The notes below the pieces were generated by a model. The model had not been told where the DNA came from. It searched no databases and worked only from the letters and a program-made list of their open reading frames with translations. 64,000 bases of DNA from Podospora comata (Eukaryota > Ascomycota > Sordariomycetes > Sordariales > Podosporaceae), in contig CP071493.1 of NCBI GenBank assembly GCA_017354895.1, positions 7,192,001-7,256,000 of the forward strand. Reading direction: 5' to 3'. Positions 55,558 through 64,000 of this stretch are shown here, piece after piece. The first letter of the stretch is position 1, and each line of letters starts with the position of its first letter. Position numbers and translations under genes: made by a program.

Positions 55558-56247
55558 TCAAGGACGGGAGAACCAGCGCCCCATGGGCGAGTTAGGATCC
55601 AACATGAGGTGCAGGTGCCACGGGTTGTCCTTGGTGTAGCAGTTGCCACAGATTTTGGGACTATACAGCAGAATCAGTCGACCAAGTATATCGAGGGACA
55701 AGCAAGGGGGGGAGCAAAAACACTCACGAATCCTCAAACTCCAAAATCTTGGGCTCACACCTGGCAACTTGGCCATACTGCTTGTACTTTTCGCAATGCT
55801 TGGTCGCGAGCCAGCGCAGGTGGCCGCAGCCGAGGTACTCTCTCTGATCAGCGTTAGCACATGGGCCGTGGGGGCGTTCACGAGCGCTTGGTTCAACACG
55901 CGAGGAAGGAGGCGGGAAGATTGTGGAACGAGAAACAGCACAAGCAAACGGACCCGACAGGACAGAGATGGAGACCTGCCCGGAAGCGAAGACGAGGAAT
56001 ACGGTACAGCAGAGGGGACAAGATACAACAAAACGACAAAGCATGACGAGCATGATAACGGTGTGATGGGAGGAGGTCAACATCCACAAGAAAACAAAAA
56101 CATAACATAACAAAACAAGCGGCCGCGACTGGAATGGGACGACAGAACAACAGCCAGAAGGGCGAGAAAAAACCATACGAGAGCCAAGCAAAGACTGGGA
56201 GAAGGAGAACAAAGATTTTGAGGGCATACCTGCTTGTACTCGCACAT
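55558..56247 (-). CDS. Small cysteine-rich fungal protein (78 aa), possible zinc binder
   Basis: No named family is recognised. Three exons join in frame: 56230-56247, 55728-55843 and 55558-55660. The product begins MCEYKQREYLGCGHLRWLAT, continues KHCEKYKQYGQVARCEPKIL and has ICGNCYTKDNPWHLHLMLDP before a GRWFSRP end. Six cysteines and the His of CGH, with a CxxC near the end, suggest one or two metal sites. The central and last exons are well supported by codon phase and splice sites. The first is only 18 nt and is followed by a 386-nt intron, so the 5' end is less sure. Proteins of this look (short, CGH then CxxC) are common in Ascomycota as uncharacterised families; that comparison is from memory. 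Confidence 0.66.
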
Positions 56248-58405
56248 GATGGGAGATTGTCCTGTGACCTGGTGTGGTATGGTTCAGGGTGCCTGAGTGA
56301 GTGGTCAGCGTTCGAGAGATTCGAGAGAGGTGTTGTCTGGAGTCTGCTGAGCGAGAGAAGTGTTTGGGTTGTTGAGCGAGAGAAAAAGGGTTGACGGTCT
56401 AACGCGGGGTACTCTTTACACTTGATATTCAGGGCAAAGTCGGTCTCAGAGTCGCTCTGGAAGGAGAGCGGTGTTGAGGGGCGGTTTGAAGGGCGGTGGT
56501 GGTATAAGGCGGTAAGGCGACGAGAATTATGACCAACAACTGACCCATAAAAGAGTGTTTGTTGGAAGGAACAAGGGATAGACGACACAACTGCTCTGGA
56601 GAAAGGTGATTCCCTCACACTCTGAACGACCGGACGTTTCCCTCCATTTATCATCATCATTATGGTGAGTGGGATGGAGGGGCTGATAAAGGGCGGTAGG
56701 ATCGCCATGCCGGTTTCTTTTTCCGCTGAAACAGCGGATAGCCTTCCTGTTGGTAGATAACTGACAGAAGAAGCAACGCAAGCCAGGGAGGGAAAAAAAA
56801 GAAAAAACTTGAACTCGAACCGACTTGGTATGTGACGAAACATTTCACTCTGCCTCGCCCAGCCGCATCGCTGGCTTTGTCAAGTAACGACCACTCACCA
56901 ATGATGTTTGATAGTATCACGAAGCAGAACTGAGACTCAAAGCCGATCAAGTCTTCTGGCCACACCATCATGACCACCCAGCGCAAGAAACAAACAAGCT
57001 CTTCGGGCCTTCATGGAAGCACTCGGCAAATTACTTCTCCGGATCACATCTCACCTCCCCGTGGTTGCTTCTTCTGGCTGAGCTGAAAAGTGACTGGCGA
57101 GAAAGGGCGGCATGTCAAGTGCATGCCGACATGGTGTGCCGTGCTTGTTTCGGTTTAGGAGAGACGATCCGATACCTGCAACAACAGATAGCAACCAGCT
57201 CGGCCAGCTGTTTCGGACAAGTCATAAGGGTGCTCACCGCAAGTACGCCTGCCTATCTCCCCGTCGAGCTCTGAGTCGTTCTAGGTCTTGCGGTGCTCGG
57301 ACACAAAACCCCCTTGCCTGCCGCTTCTCGCCGCCTGGCTCTAAATGCGGTGGCTTTTGTGCCCAATGTCTTTCTCAGTCATGGGGCAAACGGCCAGCAC
57401 GTGAAGGGTTGGCGGTGAGGTGCTCCAGTGTCACGGCTGTCATCCGTCAGAACAAGGCAAGTGTTGCACCAAACAGTCAACCACTTGGACGATGGCCAGT
57501 CCAGCTTTCATCACTGTCAAGCAAAGTAACGTTGTCTTCTTCCCTCGTTCACAAGTCTAGGCCGGCAAAGCTCACCTGCAAGCTCAAGCTTCAAGCAAGC
57601 GTGGTGATGACCGATCAACCATCTGCTGATCTGCGCGCATTGAGCACAGTGTCGCAAACACAGCTATTCTTGCTCTCAGACTTTTGCTATTGAGTTCTCC
57701 TGATTTCGATTCCTTCGGCCCCAGTCACATTTTCCATGTCTCTTTCCCTCCTTCTCTCACATCACCCAAAGAACCTGACAGTCAGCCAACTTGGAGCACG
57801 CCATTGATTCGTGGTCGACACTTCCACGATTGCTTGGCGTGTCACGACATAGGTACAAGGCAAGAAGAGAAAAATCAGTCTGTCGCGAAGGGGCACTGCT
57901 GCATGGAATCACCTGGACAGAGCTTCTGGAAGGTTTGCCTTGCACGACTTCATCTACGATGGGCCTTGATCCCCGTCCTTTGCGGATGGCTTTACCGCTG
58001 GAGGATACGGATAGCTGATGCGACGGGTCGTGGCATAAGGGCCAAGTGCTGACCATGCTGTGCTCTCACGCCGTGCAGACAACAAAAGATAAAGTAGAGA
58101 GAGGTACCTGCCTCCCCATACGACTCTCACATGTCTAACTGCAGACCGAGCCCAGCAAAACCTCTTGGCAAAGGTGACTCTCGGGCTCTCTAGAAGGAGT
58201 GTCTTGCCAAGGGTGGTGATACCTGCCCGTCTGAGGAGGTGAGAAGAGAGCTTGCGCAAAAGGCTTTCGTTCATACTCACCCACCGCTAGCAAGACTGTA
58301 GATAACAAAACCATCAGGAGGGTTCTACGAGAACTTGGAAGGTATGACAGTATGACGGTATGACCCAGCATGGATCTATCAAAGCAATAGTCACCCCGAA
58401 CGCGA

Positions 58406-58535
58406 GTGTACCACCTGCCAAGAGACTCCCTGTTGCTCAACAGTCCTCGTCCTAGGTGTATCACCTGCCAAGAGGCTCACCGCGCCGCTGTTCGGTCTTC
58501 TCTCATGGAAAGATTGCAGGTGTAACACTTGGCAA
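58406..58535 (+). repeat. Three spaced copies of a GTGTANCACYTGSCAA motif
   Basis: Copies begin at 58406, 58456 and 58520. The first two match over 23 bases with two differences, and the third matches over about 16 bases with a few. Spacing is 50 and 64 bases. Confidence 0.6.
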
Positions 58536-59704
58536 ATCTGTTGTGAAAAAAGATGAAAATACCGAGTGCCGTCTTGGCGGGCTCCTTTTTCTTGTGTTTG
58601 TCATTTTCAGAAGGGGGGTTACTCAGAGGACAAGGCAGCGTGAAATGTGAGTCTTTGGGTTGAGATGAGAAGTCTGTATCAGTCATAGGTATTCCATATA
58701 AGAATGACAAGGTAGGTACTTTAAGTGCTGTCGGGGTAGAGAAACCATCGTGGCTCTGTCAAGCTATTCTGTGTAGATAGGCTCATGTTCCAGGGGCGAT
58801 GCTTTTGACGCGTGGATCACATACGCGGTCAGTAACAGGGCTTGAAGCAGAACAATCCTCTGGTTCGTCTTGATTTGGTCCTGAATTCTGTATTGGGTGG
58901 GACACAAAACTTGGCAGTTTACGTCTCTGTGGTCTATCACAGATGCCGAGTCGGTCAGTACCTATGCTATCACCTCGTCAGCAGCGGCAATGATTTGCTG
59001 TTCGCAGCTTCGGCGAGGCTTCAGATATCTGGGTAGCTGTGAGCTGTTCTCGTGTAAAGCGGCAATAGTACTCGAAAGTTACTCAAGGGTAGTCTTGAGA
59101 GTTCTTGTGTATGTACGTGGAACATAGAATGGCTCATGAGCTGATTGGCAGTATGGCATTTGTTCAGGGGTTACACCAACTTGCACCATGCACACACGGT
59201 TTAGCCATGCCATTAGAGAGGCGATCTTCAAAGAGAACCCAGAGTCGGAATATGGAAAGAGTGTTTTAGTCATGTTATAGGTTTCGCCATGTTGAGGTCG
59301 AAACAATGAAGGACATCAGTCCCGTTCTGAGTTCGAGCAGGCATATATCACTTCCAAGGCAATACATAGGTACTCTTTCCAAGTTCTGAGGAGTACAACT
59401 ATGACCACATAACAATGCTGTCTCAGTATCTTAAGTCTCAGGAGCAGGCAAGGTGTTGGGAGAATCGCTGACTACATATGCAGTGATCGTTATACCTGCA
59501 TTAAAGACTCTTAACCGGTGACCTCGTCTCGAGACTGGGGTCTTCTTCATTCTTGATCGAAAAAAACCAGGAAATAGTCTGCGAACAGGCCCAGGCCGAC
59601 ACTTGTGTTGTACAGCAGAATGTTTTTGAGTCTGACCCCGAGAAAAGAGCAGCGCCTTTTTTGGTAAACCCTAGAAGGAAAAGGGGTAAGAGCAGTGCTC
59701 GAAT

Positions 59705-59774
59705 GTAATGGGAGCAATGTAATGGAAGCAATGTAACGGAAGCAATGTAACGGAAGCAATGTAATGGAAGCAAT
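59705..59774. repeat. Minisatellite, 14-bp unit GTAATGGAAGCAAT (5 copies)
   Basis: Five head-to-tail 14-base copies with single substitutions; further partial copies blur into the flanks. Confidence 0.92.
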
Positions 59775-59852
59775 GTTATGTTCTTTGAAGGGAACACATC
59801 CTTCCATAACAAACACCACAAGGCAGCCACCCAGAAAAAGAAATGTAGCTAG

Positions 59853-59888
<36 letters not shown>
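59853..59888. repeat. TAAC tetranucleotide microsatellite (9 copies)
   Basis: Nine uninterrupted TAAC units, between the 14-bp array and the tRNA terminator. Confidence 0.95.
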
Positions 59889-59909
59889 CAACACCAACAA
59901 AGACAAAAC

Positions 59910-59914
59910 AAAAA
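59910..59914 (-). terminator. RNA polymerase III terminator of tRNA-Met
   Basis: Five T on the minus strand about 40 bases past the tRNA 3' end; it is the first run of four or more T downstream. Confidence 0.6.
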
Positions 59915-59954
59915 GATAAACAAACGCTCCCCTCGGACCAGGGAACCAAACCAT

Positions 59955-60087
59955 TGGGAACTGTGAGGCTCGAACTCACGACCTCAGGATAACTCTGATG
60001 TTATGCAACAAGATCATATTTCTCGTTGTCATCAAATCTGACAAGTTTCATATGAGACCTGCGCTCTTCCAACTGAGCCAAGCTCCC
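59955..60087 (-). tRNA. tRNA-Met: tRNA-Met(CAT), elongator, with 60-nt intron
   Basis: Read on the minus strand, the 5' half is 60051-60087 and the 3' half 59955-59990, with an intron at 59991-60050 directly after position 37. The acceptor stem GGGAGCT pairs with AGTTCCC with one G-U. The D arm GCTC/GAGC, a T arm GTGAG-TTCGAGC-CTCAC and variable loop AGGTC are all in place. The anticodon loop reads CTCATA, so the anticodon is CAT. The T31-T39 mismatch in the anticodon stem is also seen in elongator Met tRNAs, as I recall. Bases of the intron (TATGA) can pair with the anticodon, as usual for archaeal/eukaryotic tRNA splicing substrates. A box and B box sequences are intact. Confidence 0.93.
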
Positions 60088-60817
60088 TGTTTTCCTGTCA
60101 TGTTCTCCTCCCTTCAGAAACGTCTCCCATAAAGCCTTTCCCACTTCTCCTCACAACTCACGAGTCAGTCCGGTGGACTCTCCCTCCCAAGCCCCCCAGG
60201 TGGAGAAAACCAGGACTTGTTCCCAGGATAGCGCCTCTTCTTCCCACCGGCACTTGCTCTTATCCAACCTCGTTGGCTTTTCTTGCCAACACGCAACCCC
60301 CCCCTCCCCCGTCCCCCCCAAAAAAGAAGACAGGGGCCAAACTCACCCAGAATGACTGGATATCAAACCATGAAACGTGGTCGCGTGATACTCGACACTC
60401 TTGGTTCCCCCTTTCCTGCCTCCCCATGCAATGTGTCAAGGTGTTTTGGACAGCTGTTCTTTTGTCAACCATCGACATCAACAATCAAACCTTGCGTGGT
60501 GGGGGGGAACATAAAACCAACCAACACTTGCTTCCTTATCCCGCTGAGGCTTCCTCAAATCTAATCAGACACGTGCTGCATATCTCAACCTTGATAGGGC
60601 CATTTTATATCCTTCAAACCCCCCTTCCAGAACTTCCCAGAAAACCGGGAAACCCACCACCTGTCTCTGAACGTCCACACACCTGCCATGTACAAACTCA
60701 CATGCATATATGCCCCCCCTAACATACCGACCTATGCCTACGGTGGGTTGGAATTGTACGTAAAAACAAAATCCTTTGACAGATCTGCAATCCTCCATCG
60801 TGACTAATCGGCCTTCT

Positions 60818-60845
60818 TTTTTTTTTATTTTTTTTTTATTGTTTT

Positions 60846-60878
<33 letters not shown>

Positions 60879-60985
60879 TTATTCTTTTATTTAGTTTTTG
60901 TGTTATTTTTTTATTTTTTTTATTTTTATCATTTTTATGGTTTTTTTGTTTTTTATTTATGTATTCATGTATTTTTTATTTTTTT
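60818..60985. repeat. T-rich low-complexity tract
   Basis: Nearly pure T with scattered A, G and C over about 170 bases. It produces a spurious poly-Phe frame on the plus strand. Confidence 0.9.
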
Positions 60986-61155
60986 ACGTACTGTAGAGAC
61001 CGAACAAAAGACGGCTGGCTATACATAAAATAAAAGAACCGGACAGCGGTTCCCCACCCGGTCCCGTGTGTGCAGCCCCCACCAACCCCACCTTGAACAA
61101 CAAACATCACCATTCCCGGCTTCGGTGGTAGGCTGAACATTCATCACCCCAAACC

Positions 61156-61183
61156 CATCATCATCATCATCATCATCATCCAT
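61156..61183. repeat. CAT trinucleotide microsatellite
   Basis: Nine CAT units in tandem in non-coding DNA. Confidence 0.9.
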
Positions 61184-61383
61184 CGCAACTTCGGGGAGTC
61201 GGGGTCCCGGGTCTTACCCTGGTCCGTGGTTTTTGCATCTGCCGTGTTGTGGGATCTACTCAGACCCGCACCCGGAAGGGGGGGGGGGAGGAGGCCAAAG
61301 GACTCGCTCCCGTCGCTCGCTCGTTCGGGCGGTTCGGAGGGGATCGCGCGGTAAAGAGCGGCGGCGGATGAAATGATAAAACT

Positions 61384-61405
61384 TGTGTGTGTGTGTGTGT
61401 GTGTG
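61384..61405. repeat. TG dinucleotide microsatellite (11 units)
   Basis: Eleven TG units in tandem in non-coding DNA. Confidence 0.9.
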
Positions 61406-64000
61406 AGATAACACCCCAAGCCAAGCTTCCATCAGTCGTGATCAAATCACAAAAGTACGTATGAAACCCCCCCACCAAAAAAACAAAAAGAACCAAGAAA
61501 CCGAAAGAATTGTGAATCGCGGCTTCTATGGTGGTTCGCTTTTCCCACAACGCGACAGAAAGGACGGCGATTTCAGACGCTTCCACGTAGCGCAGCAGCA
61601 GCTGAGCGGTGCCGCCGGTCAGCGGACCCGGCAAAGACGGCACGGCGGGAATAACAAAAGGAGCCCAAGGCCAGAGGGGGCGCACGACTTTTCCGACAAA
61701 AGCTTAGCATCCTGTCCTGGGGACCACCAAGCAGATGGTCGGAAGCTTGTCGGGGTCACCTCGCGTCATCACCACCTCCGGCCACTCATCGGGCGTGCTT
61801 GGGGCGGCAGGGCGTTCTTTGGGGTCATCGGGGGGGGTTGTTGTTGTTGTTGGGGTTGGCTTCAAGCTGTGCAAACCTGCTCGCTACGTCAGCCGGCCTC
61901 CGGGTCGGCGAAAATATGATGGGGTGTGCCATCCGTCCCGCGATGTTGTTCCTCGAGGATCCGAGCACTTGGGCTACCGGTCTTTTTGGGCTTGGTCCGA
62001 AGCTGTGTCAGCATCCCATCTCGATATCCCAAGATAATATGTAAATGTCAAGAAAAAAGGGGTCCTGGGTTGACCGTCTTGGCTTCCTTGCCAAGCGACG
62101 GAATACCGATGCCAAGTGGTTCACGGCGTCCTTGTTCGGCTGCAGGTACCGAACTCGTCGATAAGTTCCGCAACGGACGAATGTGAAAGCTCACGAATGC
62201 CCTGATGTTTTGCTGGCGCTGGCTTGGTCGTGGCAGAAGGGAAGCAATAAAGCTGGCTAGCGGTCAAATGATGCGACTAGTTGGCAGCTAACTACAGCAA
62301 AGTATCCAGTACATCTAGCACTTGACGCCTGGGTCAGCCCAATCCCGAGACGAACAAGATAGGAGAGGTGGATGGCGGTTAGCCCTGTCCCAAACAACAT
62401 GCAAACACACATTGCGTGCGGGATTTTTCCATGTCTATCATGATGTGCTGGCCAGGCTGGCTGAACTTCAACTTGCTGATATCAGACCATGTTCGTTGCC
62501 ATGTTGGGAAAGTTCAGAGTGCCAAAGGCCGTCGTGGAACGCTTGGTTCCCTCTACCCTATTGCATGGTAGAGCCAATCAGACCGCCCAGATGGGGTAGG
62601 TTCCATGTCAGGGGCACTGGGAGGGCATACAGAGCAACGCATACAAACCCTCAATGAAAGCTAGTCCCAACGAACCGATGGTATCTCCCGCAAAGTTAGC
62701 CTCCCGCCTCGGAGCAGGTTGCAAAATGGGGTCGTGAAGAAACGCCGGTTCTGGTCCCGGTTCCGCCAAGAGATATGGAGCTTTGAAAAGGGCAGGCTCC
62801 CACGAGCACGAGGGAACTTGGAATCCAAGATGGTCTCTCGTCCGTCACTTGTTCTCCATTGCCCAAGGACGCAGAGGAGTGAGTTCGTTCTGGAGACGAG
62901 TTCACGCACCAGAGCGGCATCCACACGGCTCCTCCCACCCAAGAGGGCGGAACACCTCCTCTTCCCCTTCCGTGCCCACACCCCCTCTCCCCATCATTCA
63001 CATCTGCCATGTTTTGGGTCGTACTTGGGGAACGGATGGCTGATCAGGAAGGCCTCTGTACACCCTGAGCGCGGGGAAAAAAGACTCAAGCCACGAAGCA
63101 TACCGTGGGAATCATGCGGGCTCTGACGAGGTCTTGAGAATACTGCTTCTCAATTGGCAACAGCCCATTGGTGTTTTTCAGTCGACCAGTCCTGAGCGGC
63201 AAGCCTCGACTGCTATTGATGTCCCAATCCTGGTCGATATCGAACCCGACGTCGTTTGAAGAGCGGGGAAACAAAAGCAACGGAGGGGAGGGGAATGAAC
63301 AAGCCTTTCTCGGCATCGCCTTGCAAGGGTGTCTGTCAGGCCTTGGGCTTGGGACAGGCCGACGAGAAAGAGCAAGCAGAGTGACGCGCCAGTGAGCGTC
63401 CAAGGATCGGTGAAGGCTTGCCCCTTTGCAGCACGATCGAGCACATCGACTCAAGCCGAGACAGACGAGGCGCAAGAAAGCAATGCCCAGACGGGAGATC
63501 GAAACGCCAAGACAGTCTGACGAGCTTGTGAGTTATCTCGACCTATCCAAGCCGGTCGATGCGCTGCCTTGTGTCGCTGGACCGCCGCGACCCTGCGGAA
63601 CATCGATCTGCTGGCTGGACCGGGAGAAGAGTGAAGTTGTGATGCTGATTATCCGTACCCGGTCTCTTCCGCTCTCCTACCACGCGGCAGATTCATGGAC
63701 GGCGTGATGGGCGTTTGGCGATGGACTGTTGGCTGACGGGGGGGGCGGAGATGTTTCTTCCCATGGCTGCCAAGCCCCTCCTCTCCTGACAGGGATAAGA
63801 GGTCCGCATTTAGCAATTATATGGTAATAGCATCTTGCTACAGACTGCACGGGGACAGCAGGTTTGGTTGGTGGGCGGCAGAAGGTGTTGTTGCAGTTGA
63901 CGTCGTTTTGGGAATGCTGCAGATGCAGTGCATCCCAAGCGAGCCAGTCGATGGGAAATCATGGAGAACGAACGTGGGGGAAGCGATAACAGGCTCCACT

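Larger units (their letters stand above)
56248..59954. other. 3.7-kb region without a recognised gene
   Basis: The left end includes the promoter of the small cysteine-rich gene, pyrimidine-rich on its coding strand. I find no credible protein gene. A motif GTGTANCACYTG recurs three times at 58406-58535. Two tandem arrays lie at 59705-59774 and 59853-59888, just downstream of the tRNA gene. Confidence 0.5.
60088..64000. other. 3.9-kb gene-poor right end
   Basis: No credible protein gene was found. Contents include a T-rich tract at about 60818-60985, a CAT microsatellite at 61156-61183, a TG repeat at 61384-61405, and several C- or G-runs. Moderately GC-rich unique sequence fills 61500-64000. 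It could be the long upstream region of a gene beyond the window. Confidence 0.5.

Noticed and set aside
60776-61033. Plus-strand poly-Phe/Leu frame that looks like a membrane protein
   Set aside because: It is the translation of a T-rich low-complexity tract.
1-64000. Transposons, integrated viruses, CRISPR-like arrays or 5S rRNA
   Set aside because: No transposase, reverse transcriptase or terminal repeat pairs, no spacer-repeat array, and no 5S signature were recognised on either strand.

Overview
This window is nuclear DNA of a filamentous ascomycete. The genes have short GT-AG introns (about 50-180 nt). The order COX13 - APN2 - mating-type genes - SLA2 is the classic mating-type (MAT1) neighbourhood of Sordariomycetes. 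The three MAT genes are of the MAT1-1 idiomorph in the order MAT1-1-3, MAT1-1-2, MAT1-1-1. Their predicted lengths (288, 382 and 305 aa) and sequence character recall the Podospora mat- genes SMR2, SMR1 and FMR1, so a member of the Sordariales is likely. That placement is inference. No MAT1-2-1 gene is present in the window, which fits a heterothallic or pseudohomothallic strain but does not prove it.

Layout. 1-575: 5' part of COX13 (minus), cut by the window edge. 1238-3506: APN2, the AP endonuclease 2. 5459-9876: the MAT1-1 idiomorph, with an HMG gene (MAT1-1-3, minus), a PPF/HPG-domain gene (MAT1-1-2, plus) and an alpha-box gene (MAT1-1-1, plus). 11591-14810: SLA2 (minus). 15927-17027: ATG3. 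17583-18698: CWC24 (minus). 18699-22476: a gene-free stretch with a dense cluster of ACCGGT-centred repeats. 22477-28231: a large apsA/NUM1-type cortical anchor gene (minus) with two internal protein repeat arrays. 30657-35909: REV3, the polymerase zeta catalytic subunit (minus). 36534-37805: SLU7. 38172-38990 and 39303-40009: head-to-head RPS9 (minus) and RPL21 (plus). 41610-44640: an NVJ2/TEX2-like SMP-domain lipid-transfer protein. 47074-47709: a secreted protein with a duplicated ten-cysteine module. 48513-49912: ISN1, the IMP-specific 5'-nucleotidase. 51096-52910: a disordered coiled-coil protein (minus). 55558-56247: a 78-aa cysteine-rich protein (minus). 59955-60087: an intron-containing tRNA-Met(CAT) (minus). 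The last ~7.7 kb holds no convincing protein gene.

How the genes relate. The MAT genes encode mating-type regulators, and their flanks (DNA repair, endocytosis, respiration) are housekeeping genes kept in place by synteny. The rest is mostly core eukaryotic machinery: splicing (CWC24, SLU7), translation (RPS9, RPL21), autophagy, translesion DNA synthesis and nuclear migration. The least explained items are the duplicated cysteine module protein, the palindromic ACCGGT cluster, the small cysteine-rich protein, a triplicated motif near 58.4 kb, and the large gene-poor right end. I saw no transposon, provirus or CRISPR-like array. Exon boundaries come from reading-frame continuity and splice-site consensus only.
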